Shown here piece after piece: positions 17,708 to 27,015 of a stretch of 64,000 bases of DNA. Numbering within the stretch: the stretch's first letter is position 1; each line of letters begins with the position of its first letter. The DNA comes from Vampirovibrionales bacterium (GTDB lineage: Bacteria > Cyanobacteriota > Vampirovibrionia > Vampirovibrionales > Vampirovibrionaceae): assembly GCA_016712355.1 (NCBI GenBank), contig JADJRF010000005.1:1612001-1676000 (forward strand), in the 5' to 3' direction. A program made the translations under genes and the position numbers. The notes under the pieces were generated by a model. The model was not told the origin of the DNA. It saw nothing but the letters and a program-made list of their open reading frames with translations, and did no database searches.

Positions 17708-18821
17708 CGCCCGGCGCCTCGGGCAATGCCCCTGCCCGTCGGCGCGTTACCTGAGCGCTGGCGACGCCATGGCGCAAGGCCTGCAATACGCCGGCAGCCT
17801 CAAAATAACTCGCCGCCTCGATAATCCCGCGAGGCGCGCCTAAGGCCGCCGCGTCGACGCGCATGCGCGTGGCGTTGTCTTGCACGGCGATGACGGCGAT
17901 ATCCCGTTCAAGCGCCTGCCACACCGCAGCGCCGCCCAGCGCATCTGCCGGAACAATCAGCGCTGACACGTCCTGCGCCAGGATCGTCGCTGGCGGTCTC
18001 TCCCCTTGCGCAAGGGCGTTCTGGCGGGTCGGCGCCAGTTGCGGCGCGCGCGCCAGACCCGTTAAAACGCATGGCAGAAAGGTGGGCGCAATAAATTCTG
18101 AGGCGGCGCGCGGATCGACCAGCGTATCCATCGCGGGGGCGGCGTCGGCTTCGTCGAACACGGGCGCATGGGCGCAAGGCAGGCCAAACGCCTCGCTGAC
18201 GGCATGAGAGAGCAGCGCTTCCAGCCCCGCGATGGGGTCCACGTCGTTTCCTGCCTTATACGCGTTGGAATCCGAAGGCGGCATGCGGGCGGCGATTGCC
18301 AGCGCCTGCGCGCCGTTTGCGATCGCCCGGCGACAAGCCGCCAAGAGAGGTTCCAGCGTCGTCACGCTCCCGGACGCCGCCCCGGAGGGGTCGTCATGGA
18401 GGCTCAGGCTTAGGGGCTGCGCCGTTTCTTCCACCGAAGAAATGCAAACCCCGTAAACCGTTTGCACGGCGTGAATCGCGTTGAGGTGCAGGGTGCGCAT
18501 GCGCGGCTCGACGCCTGCGTCCAGAATCACGCCGACCCGATTGCTGCGCGTGGGGCGCAACGCCAGTTCGCCCATCCAGAACCGATCCAGCGCGTAGCCT
18601 TCTACATAGAGCGCGTTGGGAGGCAATTGCTGAAAAACCGCCGCATTGGCGACATTGGGATGCGTGATGATCGTATCGCAGCACGTCGCCAGCAGATTCA
18701 GCCATGGGGTTGCGTCGCCGCCAAAGCCGCCGATGCGCGCGCCAATGCCGGTTGGAATCAACATGGCGGCGATAAACGGGGCCTGCGTCGCTTGCCCGTC
18801 AGGAACAGACGTCATGATCAC
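17691..18821 (-). CDS. DUF3326 family protein
   Basis: Protein of 376 residues. The N-terminal signature IPTGIGARIGGFGGDATP and the CDTIITHPNVANAA stretch identify DUF3326, a family of unknown function that I know mainly from Cyanobacteria and plastid-bearing eukaryotes. The DNA gives no clue to the reaction. The start is GTG at 18821, or ATG two codons later. It follows the 95-residue protein by 9 bases and precedes guaB. Confidence 0.85.
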   Translation of the reverse strand: MIMTSVPDGQATQAPFIAAMLIPTGIGARIGGFGGDATPWLNLLATCCDTIITHPNVANAAVFQQLPPNALYVEGYALDRFWMGELALRPTRSNRVGVILDAGVEPRMRTLHLNAIHAVQTVYGVCISSVEETAQPLSLSLHDDPSGAASGSVTTLEPLLAACRRAIANGAQALAIAARMPPSDSNAYKAGNDVDPIAGLEALLSHAVSEAFGLPCAHAPVFDEADAAPAMDTLVDPRAASEFIAPTFLPCVLTGLARAPQLAPTRQNALAQGERPPATILAQDVSALIVPADALGGAAVWQALERDIAVIAVQDNATRMRVDAAALGAPRGIIEAASYFEAAGVLQALRHGVASAQVTRRRAGALPEAPGVFELF

Positions 18822-18830
18822 GGCTGAGCC

Positions 18831-19118
18831 CTACAGCCACCGGGCTAAGGCGGCCAGCGCCCACAAGGGCAGCGCTCTCAGAATCGGAAACTTCTCGCGC
18901 AGGCGCGCAATACGCTGGGCGCGCTCGCGATGGCGACGCCAGACGGGAAACAGCCGGATTCGCCTCGAATTGCCCATTTCGCGCAGGGCCTTACGTCGGC
19001 GGAAATAGTCGCTCAGTTCCTCGGGGGCGCACAATTGCCGCGCCAGCGAGTCTACCTGTCGTTCCCACGCGTCGCGATCTGCTCTGCGTTTTTTGAAAGC
19101 CCGGTAATGACGACTCAT
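18831..19118 (-). CDS. Small, very basic protein of unknown function
   Basis: Protein of 95 residues, extremely rich in Arg, with a predicted amphipathic helical body and a short hydrophobic C-terminal stretch (ALPLWALAALARWL). No family recognised. It lies 9 bases upstream of DUF3326 on the same strand, which supports it as a real operon member, but the Arg-rich composition means a chance frame cannot be excluded. Confidence 0.55.
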   Translation of the reverse strand: MSRHYRAFKKRRADRDAWERQVDSLARQLCAPEELSDYFRRRKALREMGNSRRIRLFPVWRRHRERAQRIARLREKFPILRALPLWALAALARWL

Positions 19119-19288
19119 AAGCCACTCATCGCGTCAACGCCATGTGATTATGGGATGGCCCTTATTCTAGCGATTTCCGCCGCGTCCGACAAGCATTCAG
19201 CATGCGCTGTAATGACGTCGTAATCGCATCCTGCATGGCGCGCTGGCTTCAGGTATAATCAAGCCGTCGCAAAACCAGAACAGGGCTT

Positions 19289-19471
19289 ATGGATAGCTTT
19301 TTTACCTGCGCGTATTGCTTCCAGACCAATAGCGCGTTTATTGATCCCGACGGGGGTTCTGTTCAGCGCTATGTCGAAGATTGCCAGGTGTGTTGCCGTC
19401 CTAACGCGCTCAGTATCGCGTGGGATGACGAGGCGCAGGTCTATACCATTGACAGCGAGCCGGAATCCTGA
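19289..19471 (+). CDS. CPXCG-type cysteine-rich small protein
   Basis: Protein of 60 residues with the two Cys pairs CAYC and CQVC and the conserved VEDCQVCCRP, typical of the CPXCG-motif family (Cys_rich_CPXG). The canonical CPYCG is CAYCF here. It is probably a zinc-ribbon fold; function unknown. It is divergent from the basic protein and convergent with rpoZ. Confidence 0.82.
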   Translation: MDSFFTCAYCFQTNSAFIDPDGGSVQRYVEDCQVCCRPNALSIAWDDEAQVYTIDSEPES

Positions 19472-19509
19472 CAGACGTGAGCGTCTAAATCACCCCGTCT
19501 GACTTCGTC

Positions 19510-19740
19510 CTAGCCAATCAGGCCGTTGCCGATATCAATTTCGCTGGCCTTCATAATAAGGGCCTGATAAATCACTTTTTCTGGCGAGGAGCTGACCGAC
19601 GAGAACGGATCGTCGTGCATCTTCTCTTTGGCGTCTTCCAGCAGGCGTTTGGCCACTTCGGAGATTTCCAGCACCAGTTGATAGCAGTTGTCGACTTTTT
19701 CGTTCAGGTCGCAGGCGATTTGGGTAATGGTCGAGGTCAT
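19510..19740 (-). CDS. rpoZ: Probable RNA polymerase omega subunit
   Basis: Protein of 76 residues. The arrangement NCYQLVLEISEVAKRLL, a short linker, then EKVIYQALIMKASEIDIG fits the RpoZ pattern (N-Y-LV---AKRAR, then KPV--A--E). Omega clamps the beta' C-terminus and helps assembly. Several canonical Arg positions differ, so the call rests on length, layout and the AKR core. AGGAGG precedes the ATG. Confidence 0.6.
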   Translation of the reverse strand: MTSTITQIACDLNEKVDNCYQLVLEISEVAKRLLEDAKEKMHDDPFSSVSSSPEKVIYQALIMKASEIDIGNGLIG

Positions 19741-19944
19741 CGGGCTGCAGGCTCCTCCTATGCATCACAAGCGCGGACGCGCAGGGGTTTATTGTAAGCA
19801 CAAAGGGCGGGTCGCTGGCAAATGGCGCCTCTGGCTTTGGCGGGCCTCCCATGCGCCGGATCGCCTGTGCTATGCTGCCGGGCGATGCGAGTTCCGATGG
19901 TTTCAGGCGGTTGCCGGTCTGCGGGCGGCGCGCCTGTTTTGGGC

Positions 19945-21132
19945 GTGGACACTGCGTCGCCGCCGTTATGGACCTCCTCTTTCATTCGCCTGTGCGCGTG
20001 TACGGTCTTATTGTTCGGGGCTTATCACGCGCTAACGCCGATTCTGCCGGTATTTTTCGCTCAGCGCCAGATGAACGGCCTGCAGGTGGGCGCGCTGCTC
20101 TCGGCGTTTCTGGCGGCGTCGCTGCTGGTCAGGCCGTTTGCGGGCGTGTTGTCCGACCGGGTCGCTCCCGCGTGGCTGATGACTATGGGCCTGCTGGGCT
20201 TTGCCGCCTGCGCCGCCGCGTATCCTTTCGCGCCCGGATTCTGGCCCTTGCTTGCCGCGCGTTTGATTCAAGGCGCGAGTTACGCCCTGTTTTACACCGG
20301 CGCGGCGGCTTCCCTGCTGAGCCAGTCGCCGCCCCAGCGTAAGGCCGAGGCGTTGGCCTGGTTTGGCAATGCCATCAAGATCGCCATGGCCGCGGCCCCC
20401 GCTCTGGGGCTCTGGATGGCGGGCTGGCGCGCGCTGGCCCCTTTCTGGCTGTCGGCCCTTGCCGCGCTGGGAGCGCTGCCTTTGGCGCTGAAAACGCCTG
20501 AAATCCAGCGGGCGACTGCTGTGAGAGAGTCGGGCGAGCTGTCGGGCTCGCCTTGGCGTCTGGCGCGGCTGATCGAGGCTGGCGCTTTATTCCCCGGCTG
20601 GATGATGGCGGGCAATACCCTGCTGTTCGGCGCGATGATGGCCTATGCTCCTCTGTTGACGTCCGAAAAAGGCCTGCCCTCTCAAGGCTGGTTTTACGCC
20701 GTCTTTTCAATCGCCCTGATCGCCTCGCGCGCGGTCACCAGCCCCTGGGCAGATCGCTTTGGCCGCGAAATCGTCGCCCTGCCGGGCGTCACGCTCACGA
20801 TTCTGTCGGTGGCGGCGCTGGCCCTGGCCTCGAATCCCCTGTCGTTTCTGGCGGCGACGGCCTGTTACGGCCTTTCTGCCGGATGCGTCCAGCCGTCGCT
20901 GATGGCGCTGGCCTCGGATCGCGCTCCTGCCTGCCGCCAAGGCGCGGCCATGGCGACGTTTACGCTGCTCAATGACTTTGGCATCGCGGCCGGATCGTTT
21001 CTGATGCCGTACTGGGGAGAGGCGATCGGATATCGTTCGGCGCTCCTCGCGCTATGCGCTCTGGCAGGCCTTGCCTGGATTGCGTTGCTTGCATCGGCAG
21101 TACGGGCGGGCGCTTTGCGGGCCAGAATGTAA
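19945..21132 (+). CDS. Major facilitator superfamily transporter
   Basis: About 395 residues and 12 hydrophobic helices, with the MFS loop 2-3 motif as GVLSDRVAP and its repeat in the second half (SPWADRFGRE). The N-terminus LWTSSFIRLC is typical of an efflux-type MFS subgroup. The frame is open from 19822, with ATGs at 19822, 19885 and 19897; the GTG at 19945 best fits family length and leaves room for a promoter (TATGCT near 19871). None has a good ribosome site, so the start is uncertain. Substrate unknown. Confidence 0.85.
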   Translation: MDTASPPLWTSSFIRLCACTVLLFGAYHALTPILPVFFAQRQMNGLQVGALLSAFLAASLLVRPFAGVLSDRVAPAWLMTMGLLGFAACAAAYPFAPGFWPLLAARLIQGASYALFYTGAAASLLSQSPPQRKAEALAWFGNAIKIAMAAAPALGLWMAGWRALAPFWLSALAALGALPLALKTPEIQRATAVRESGELSGSPWRLARLIEAGALFPGWMMAGNTLLFGAMMAYAPLLTSEKGLPSQGWFYAVFSIALIASRAVTSPWADRFGREIVALPGVTLTILSVAALALASNPLSFLAATACYGLSAGCVQPSLMALASDRAPACRQGAAMATFTLLNDFGIAAGSFLMPYWGEAIGYRSALLALCALAGLAWIALLASAVRAGALRARM

Positions 21133-21232
21133 ATTTTTCTCCGTGGGCGCAATTAAACGCGGGGGCCGGGTTTTATTCCGACGGCCATTATGCTAGGCTG
21201 TTTCCCTACAAATCTTTGGGATGGGACTACTT

Positions 21233-22027
21233 GTGACAGGACTTACCGCGCTGCGTTTCGGCGGCCCCGCCCTGACGGCGCAATCCGCGCCTAAATTTGG
21301 CTTTGCGGGAGGGGCGTTTACGCCGGGCGCGCCCACTAACTCCGACGGCTCGCAGTCTTCAGGCTTTCTTGGCGCGCTGCATACGCCGCAATTGCCCTCG
21401 CTTGCAGGCATCACCTCGTCCTTGCATTTGCCCCCGATGCCGAATATGGCTAATTTATCGTCACATCTGCCGTGGCAGCATCCGCAAGCGGCTCCTGCGC
21501 CGCGTTCTGCTGAGTCTATGGCGGGTTCTCCCATCGCGCGCGCTGCTGCGCCAGCGCCGGCTCAGGCTGTTTCTGGCCCGGTTGCGTCGGCTTCTGCGGG
21601 TCCGGCCCCGGCCCCTGCGTCGCGATCGGTTGCGCCCGGCGAGATGACCTTTGTCGCCAAGTTACCGCCGATGGCCTTTCCGTTGACGGCGTCTTCCCAG
21701 CAAATGGCGCAGATGCAGGCCGTCTGGGCGGCGCAACAGGCCCAACTGATGGCCGCAGCGGAATCGGCGCTGCGTCAGGCGTACGCGCGCAGCCAGCAAG
21801 AGGCCAAACAGGAATCCATGGCCTACCACCTCCAGCACAAGGGCGGCATGCCCGCCAGTATCGCTAACAACAGCAAGCTGATTCGCTATAACCCGTTTAT
21901 GCTCCCGCCCGTGGAAGCCTATAACAACTTCAGCGCCGATCAGAAGGCCGGCGTCAGCCCGCCATGGATTGACCCCCAGCTATTATCCGGTCAGACGTAC
22001 CGCAATTATTATTTCCCGAACGCGTAA
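21233..22027 (+). CDS. Pro/Ala-rich protein with N-terminal RFG tag
   Basis: About 264 residues. It begins MTGLTALRFGGPALTAQ (GTG start; an ATG four codons earlier is possible). The body is low complexity, rich in Ala, Pro, Ser and Gln, with a helical Gln/Ala segment (about 160-200) and a Tyr/Asn/Pro-rich end. No known domain and no Sec signal. The N-terminal LRFG is shared with other proteins in this window. Confidence 0.75.
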   Translation: MTGLTALRFGGPALTAQSAPKFGFAGGAFTPGAPTNSDGSQSSGFLGALHTPQLPSLAGITSSLHLPPMPNMANLSSHLPWQHPQAAPAPRSAESMAGSPIARAAAPAPAQAVSGPVASASAGPAPAPASRSVAPGEMTFVAKLPPMAFPLTASSQQMAQMQAVWAAQQAQLMAAAESALRQAYARSQQEAKQESMAYHLQHKGGMPASIANNSKLIRYNPFMLPPVEAYNNFSADQKAGVSPPWIDPQLLSGQTYRNYYFPNA

Positions 22028-22080
22028 AATTAGACGGCTTCAAGGTTTTGGCGCCCGTTTGGCAACGTTTTAAGGCGCGT

Positions 22081-22950
22081 TTAGGATTGAAATCCCGCGA
22101 GCGTCGCGTTTAATTCGGACATGGCGCGATCAAACTCATCGCGGTTGGGGGCCTTGCCATGCCAGCCGGCGGCGTTTTCCATAAACGACACGCCTTTTCC
22201 CTTGACGCAGCGCGCAATAATGACTGTCGGCCGGTCAGACGCGTCCGCCAGTCGGTCGGCTTCGGCCAGCGCGCGGCGCAGATCCTCGAAATCGTGCCCG
22301 TCGGCCTCCAGCGTCTGCCAGCCAAACGCGCTGAATTTAGGGGCCAGTTCGCCGAGCGCTTTCACGTTTTCGGTAGCGCCATCGATTTGCAGGCCATTGC
22401 GATCGACAATCGCCGTCAGCCGATTGACTTTGTGATGGGCGGCGCTCATGACGGCCTCCCATACGTTGCCTTCCTGACACTCGCCATCGCCTAACAGGGC
22501 GTAGACGCGGGACGATCGGCCATCCAGACGATGCCCCAGCGCCATGCCGACGGCGCAGGAGAGTCCTTGTCCCAGCGATCCGGTCGAAACATCAACGCCT
22601 GCGACATAACGAGACGCCGGATGTCCTTGCAGATTGGAATGAATCCGGCGCAATGTGGGTTGTTCCGCCCACGGAATATACCCCGCTTCCATTAGAACGG
22701 CGTACAATGCAGGCGCGCCGTGTCCTTTCGAGAGGACAAAACGGTCCCGGTCCGGCCAGTCAGGTTGGGCAGGGTCATGGCGCATGTGATCGAGCCACAG
22801 GGCCAGCAAAATCTCAAGACACGAAAACGACGTGCCGGGATGCCCGGATTGCGCCTCGAAGATCATCGACAGCGCGACGGGACGGAGTTTGGCGGCAATC
22901 TCCCGCAGTTGCGGGACGCTCAGGCGGGAAGAGGGTGGGTGGAGGGACAT
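22081..22950 (-). CDS. Transketolase, N-terminal subunit
   Basis: A protein of 289 residues carrying the thiamine-diphosphate-binding half of transketolase: SGHPGTSFSCLEILLAL, LSKGHGAPALYA, and GDGECQEGNVWEA (ThDP/Mg motif). Such split transketolases pair with a separate C-terminal (Pyr-domain) subunit, which is not adjacent here. Role: pentose phosphate carbon transfer. There is no clear ribosome site before the ATG. Confidence 0.92.
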   Translation of the reverse strand: MSLHPPSSRLSVPQLREIAAKLRPVALSMIFEAQSGHPGTSFSCLEILLALWLDHMRHDPAQPDWPDRDRFVLSKGHGAPALYAVLMEAGYIPWAEQPTLRRIHSNLQGHPASRYVAGVDVSTGSLGQGLSCAVGMALGHRLDGRSSRVYALLGDGECQEGNVWEAVMSAAHHKVNRLTAIVDRNGLQIDGATENVKALGELAPKFSAFGWQTLEADGHDFEDLRRALAEADRLADASDRPTVIIARCVKGKGVSFMENAAGWHGKAPNRDEFDRAMSELNATLAGFQS

Positions 22951-23074
22951 GGGCGGGCGTAGGGGGCGTATTCTAACCAGAAGACAAGCGTGTTAAAGCG
23001 TGAGACAGGTCTGGAGAAGCGCGCTGCCTGTAAAATGCGCTCATCGCGCAGTTGGCAAGGCGTCTGACAAGGCG

Positions 23075-23923
23075 TCACGACGGGCGTGACGCGGGTGCGT
23101 CGCAAGACCCCCTGTAGCATAGCACTTTCAGGGCGAAAAGCGGTAACGTTTTGTAAGTGCGCTGCAAACGCCACGGTTCGCTGGCAATGCGATAGGCCCA
23201 TTCCAGATTCAGGCGCCGTAAGACAGCCGGGGCGCGGCGTTTCAGTCCGCTCCACACGTCCAGACTGCCGCCGACGCCTAACAGCGCCGTATTCGGGGTA
23301 AAGCGTCCCGCATGGCGTCGGATCCACTTCTCCTGTCGCGGGGCCCCCAGCGCCACGAATACCGCTTTGGGCCGCGCATCGGCGCACGCTTGGGCGCAGG
23401 CGGCTTCTTCCTCATCTGTGGAGAAAAATCCGTGATGGGCGTAAGCGACCGCCAGACCCGGATACCGCGTCGACAGCGCCGCGATGGCCGCATCCAGCGT
23501 CGCCGCTTGCGCTCCGATGAACGCGACGGGCCAGCCCCGTTGCGCAGCGCGCGCAAGCAGGGCTTCCGCCAGTTCGATGCCCGGCAGGCGCTGAACCGCG
23601 ATCCCCTGTCGGCGAAGCGCCCACACAACGCCCGCGCCGTCTGGGATGCTCAGACCAGCAGTTTTCAGGATATCATCCAGCTCAGGATCTTGCTGGGCTT
23701 GCATGATCATCTCGGGGTTGAGCGTGACCACGTGCAGGGGCGTCGTGCGGCCCGGATCTCCAAGATAGGCCTCTTGGGCAGGCGCGTTCTGGACAGCCGT
23801 CTGCTCAAGAGCTGTTTCTATCAGGCGCAAAGCCCTGTCGGCGTCAACGCAGCGGACCGGGATCCCCAACACATCAGCCGTTCGGGGCGAATCTTCAAGC
23901 GCGAAATTGGCGTGGGTCTGCAC
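23075..23923 (-). CDS. WecG/TagA/CpsF family glycosyltransferase
   Basis: Protein of 282 residues. Family hallmarks are TLNPEMIMQAQQDPEL, IPDGAGVVWALR, GAPRQEKWIRRH, GVGGSLDVWSGLKRRAP and LEWAYRIASEPWR. These membrane-associated enzymes add a HexNAc-type sugar to lipid-linked intermediates of teichoic acid, enterobacterial common antigen or capsule. The sugar is unknown here. GTG start with GGAGG 8 bases upstream. Confidence 0.93.
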   Translation of the reverse strand: MQTHANFALEDSPRTADVLGIPVRCVDADRALRLIETALEQTAVQNAPAQEAYLGDPGRTTPLHVVTLNPEMIMQAQQDPELDDILKTAGLSIPDGAGVVWALRRQGIAVQRLPGIELAEALLARAAQRGWPVAFIGAQAATLDAAIAALSTRYPGLAVAYAHHGFFSTDEEEAACAQACADARPKAVFVALGAPRQEKWIRRHAGRFTPNTALLGVGGSLDVWSGLKRRAPAVLRRLNLEWAYRIASEPWRLQRTYKTLPLFALKVLCYRGSCDAPASRPS

Positions 23924-24095
23924 AGCGAGGGCCTCCGACGGGGCGCGATCGCCCTAACCCTTGCCAGCATACCGCAAAGAGAGGGCGTAACGAAAATGGC
24001 AACAAATCGGGTTGAGAGGCGTTAGTGTCGTTATCCCGATGGGTTTCCCCCTGTTCCCTGTTGCTTCGCCCTTCTTCTGCTTAGGATATCGTTTT

Positions 24096-25019
24096 ATGTC
24101 AGTGGCTTTGTCTTCCCTCCGTTTTGGCGCTCAACCGCAGGCGTTTCCCGCTACTCGCGACTCAGGCGCCAGATCCGGCGACAGTTTTGGCGGCATTACG
24201 GCCCCCCGCGCGCTGCTTGCGCCCCGATTCGGCCAGGACCGCGATCCGTTGGCGGCGCTGCCGGAATCCCGGAATTTCCGCCGCTCGAACCCTCTGGACC
24301 AGCTCGCCAAGCTGGAACTCATCTTTAAAATGCTGATCAGCCTGCTGGAGCGCTGCGAGAAGCGTATTCCCATCGCGGCCCCCATTCTCTCTCAAGCGCA
24401 TAACCTGCTGGATCTGGGCATGGGGACGGTTCAGAATCTTCGCAATCTCGTCGGGCGCGATGCTTTGACAGGCGTTCCCAATCGCCAGTCTTACGACGAC
24501 GCCTTGAAGCAGCGCTCAGACGAGGCAAAGGCTCGCCAAGGCGACTTTACGACGCTGATGCTCGACATCGACCACTTTAAAAAGGTCAATGACACGCTGG
24601 GTCATGAGGGCGGCGATCGGGTGTTGCGGCAGGTGGCCGAATCCGTTCAGCGCTATCTGGAAAACCAGAAGGGCGACCCGCAGGTGTTTCGTTACGGCGG
24701 CGAGGAGTTCGCCATTCTGGCCTCGGGCTTGACGCGCGACGAAAGTCAGGCGCTGGCGCAAGGCGTGTGTAACGCGGTTCGCGCCATCGATTGGGAGGGC
24801 GAGCGCCGGTCGGACTACAAGCTGAACGAGGCGGGGCTTGATTATATTCGCAATCAACGCGATCACGGCGCGATGACGGTTAGCGTGGGCGCCTGTCATG
24901 CCCAATTCTCAAATCCTGACGATATTCAGACGTTTGAAAAGCCTGAAGTGCTTACCAAAGCGGCTGATAGTCGCCTGTACTTCGCCAAGAAAAGCGGTCG
25001 AAATCGCGCCTGCCTGTAA
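24096..25019 (+). CDS. Diguanylate cyclase (GGDEF) with N-terminal RFG tag
   Basis: Protein of 307 residues. After MSVALSSLRFGAQPQAF and a ~100-residue linker with a helical stretch comes a GGDEF domain: GRDALTGVPNR, LMLDIDHFKKVNDTLGHEGG and RYGGEEF. The GGEEF active site is intact, so it should make c-di-GMP from two GTP. The inhibitory RxxD site normally just before the motif is missing. There is no transmembrane segment. I chose this ATG for the AGGA site 10 bases upstream; the frame extends upstream only through non-ATG codons. Confidence 0.92.
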   Translation: MSVALSSLRFGAQPQAFPATRDSGARSGDSFGGITAPRALLAPRFGQDRDPLAALPESRNFRRSNPLDQLAKLELIFKMLISLLERCEKRIPIAAPILSQAHNLLDLGMGTVQNLRNLVGRDALTGVPNRQSYDDALKQRSDEAKARQGDFTTLMLDIDHFKKVNDTLGHEGGDRVLRQVAESVQRYLENQKGDPQVFRYGGEEFAILASGLTRDESQALAQGVCNAVRAIDWEGERRSDYKLNEAGLDYIRNQRDHGAMTVSVGACHAQFSNPDDIQTFEKPEVLTKAADSRLYFAKKSGRNRACL

Positions 25020-25032
25020 GCGACGTCTCTAA

Positions 25033-25629
25033 TCAGGGACGCGGCGCAGCCGTCTGGGTCTTCAGGGGCAAGAAATCCAGCGCGGCCAGCGTGTCATGAA
25101 ACGCCTGCTGATTGTATTCCGGCTCGTTGGCGTAGAGCGTCAACAGCTTGCGGTAAGCGCGCTCTATCTGGCGATGCGCCTGCTGAATCTCGGGCTGATT
25201 CATATTCACGCGCAAATCCGCATCAGTCGCGCGCTGCCAGGAGGCAATCGTCTGGCGATGGGCGAACAGCGCGCCCTGTAATGCGCGATGCACGCCGGAT
25301 AGCTTACGTGGCGGCGTCAGGGCGTTTAGCTGATCTTCAACCCCTTTGAGGGCCTGCTCTGAGGTAATGGGATCGGCTCCTCGCCGCGCGCCGGACTGAA
25401 GCCAGCGCATGGCATCCGTGCGAATGGCGGTGGCGACGTCCGTCAACTCGAACACGGTCGTGAGATACGTTTGCTCCGCTCCTCGAATCCGAGAAATGCC
25501 CGCGTTATAAGGGGTCTGGCGTTGGGGAATCGTTCGATAGGCCTCTTGTATGGACATGGTGGGCATGGCCGCCGTGAGCGCCAATGCCAGCGTGAGCGGC
25601 GCGACGCGCCAGAATCCGGAAGGAAGCAT
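25033..25629 (-). CDS. Secreted helical protein of unknown function
   Basis: Protein of 198 residues with a signal peptide (hydrophobic about 8-22, then AMPTMS) and an all-helical body. The Gln/Arg/Ala-rich helices suggest a periplasmic helical bundle. No family recognised. GAGGG lies 7 bases before the ATG. Confidence 0.7.
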   Translation of the reverse strand: MLPSGFWRVAPLTLALALTAAMPTMSIQEAYRTIPQRQTPYNAGISRIRGAEQTYLTTVFELTDVATAIRTDAMRWLQSGARRGADPITSEQALKGVEDQLNALTPPRKLSGVHRALQGALFAHRQTIASWQRATDADLRVNMNQPEIQQAHRQIERAYRKLLTLYANEPEYNQQAFHDTLAALDFLPLKTQTAAPRP

Positions 25630-25821
25630 TACAAAGCCCTCGTGCTGATATTTCTTCCCTCAAAACAGGGACTCTCCTACAGAATGGCCCGTATAATACC
25701 ACGGACCGAACGCGCGGACGCCGCCTGCCTCCGCCTGCCTCCGCCTTGTCACTCCCTTGCCGTCGTCGTGGGGCGCGGGTAGAATAGAGCGCCGTCGCCC
25801 TTGACGCTGCGGCGAGAGTTG

Positions 25822-26772
25822 ATGATAAAGGACAATCCGGCGATGCGCTGGCTGTTGTGGATGTTCTGCCTGGGATTGCTGGCTGTCGCCATTGGGTGTC
25901 TCTGGCTGAGCCCGCGTTATTGGCCTTTCGAGATGCTATCGGCCTTCTGGCCGCAATATTTGGCGGCCTTTTTTGCGCTTGGCCTTGCTGCGGCGTTTTC
26001 GTGGCGTCCGGCGCTGGCGTTGTTCGCTTTGGCGGGCGTCGCGCTGGCGGGTGTGGCCTTAAAAAGCCTGCTGGCGCCAGCCCCTGCGCCGCCATTGTCG
26101 ACTCATGCCGCTTCGTTTACGATGATGCAGGCAAATCTTCACGATGAAAACATTGACCACCAGCGGTTTTTCAAATTCGTGGGGTCGAATCATCCAGATA
26201 TTCTGGCGCTTCAGGAGGTGACGCCTCACTGGATGCGCGCTATCCGTGCGAATGAAAACCTGATGACCCGCTATCCCTATCGCCTGATTGGCAATGGCGG
26301 CGATACGACGCTTTTGAGTCGGTTCCCACTGGCGCATGCGCGTCGCGAGTTCATTCCGCCTTATGATTCCTATCTGAGCGCGCAGGTGCGCCTTGAAAAC
26401 CGCGTGGTTCAGGTGTTTGTCATTCACCCGGAGCATCCCACCAGCGGCTCGTCGGCGCGTCGTCAGCGGGGCGTTTTCGATGCGCTGATAGCCAAAGGCC
26501 GCCAGACGCCGAATCCGTTTCTGATTGTCGGTGATTTTAACGCCACACCCTGGTCTTATCAGTTCAATCGCCTGAAAAGCTCGCTGTCTCTGACAGATAC
26601 CGCGCAACAGGGTTTGGGATTCCCGCCCTCGTGGCCGGTAGGGTGGGGTCCGCTGATGATCCCGATTGATCACTGTCTGGTCAGTCCCGGCTTGCGGGTG
26701 ACGCAGCGTACCGTCGGCCCCGCCCTCGGCTCCGATCACCTCCCCGCCCGCATGACCCTTGCGCTGGAATAG
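25822..26772 (+). CDS. Endonuclease/exonuclease/phosphatase (EEP) family membrane protein
   Basis: About 316 residues. Three hydrophobic helices (first ~80 residues) are followed by an EEP domain with MQANLHDENID, ILALQEVT, VGDFNATPWS and SDHLPARMTL, the metal and catalytic residues of the fold. Such membrane-bound members are usually extracytoplasmic hydrolases of unknown substrate. Start uncertain among TTG 25801, ATG 25822 and ATG 25843. Confidence 0.88.
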   Translation: MIKDNPAMRWLLWMFCLGLLAVAIGCLWLSPRYWPFEMLSAFWPQYLAAFFALGLAAAFSWRPALALFALAGVALAGVALKSLLAPAPAPPLSTHAASFTMMQANLHDENIDHQRFFKFVGSNHPDILALQEVTPHWMRAIRANENLMTRYPYRLIGNGGDTTLLSRFPLAHARREFIPPYDSYLSAQVRLENRVVQVFVIHPEHPTSGSSARRQRGVFDALIAKGRQTPNPFLIVGDFNATPWSYQFNRLKSSLSLTDTAQQGLGFPPSWPVGWGPLMIPIDHCLVSPGLRVTQRTVGPALGSDHLPARMTLALE

Positions 26773-26951
26773 CGTCTGCCCGGGCCGACTTACCCGCTCT
26801 TGATGCGCCCATCGGCTGATTCCGCTGAGCGCTTCCCCCTAAAGGCAGGCGCGTTGTCCCTGTTCCCCATTTGTCATGGCTGGAGTCGCCTTGTGGGCGC
26901 TCGTTGCACAAGTCAACGGACAACTTTTATTTTCAGGAGCGTTTATCATAC

Positions 26952-26975
26952 AGTCACTTTTCTATAGTCACTTTT
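26952..26975 (+). repeat. Direct repeat AGTCACTTTT upstream of the MTFP1-like gene
   Basis: Two exact copies (26952-26961 and 26966-26975), 14 bases apart, in an AT-rich leader. A TATAGT box lies between and overlapping them. They could be an operator. Confidence 0.5.
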
Positions 26976-27015
26976 TTGGCCGATTGTTTGAACTTCCATG
27001 ATGAGATGAGTATCG

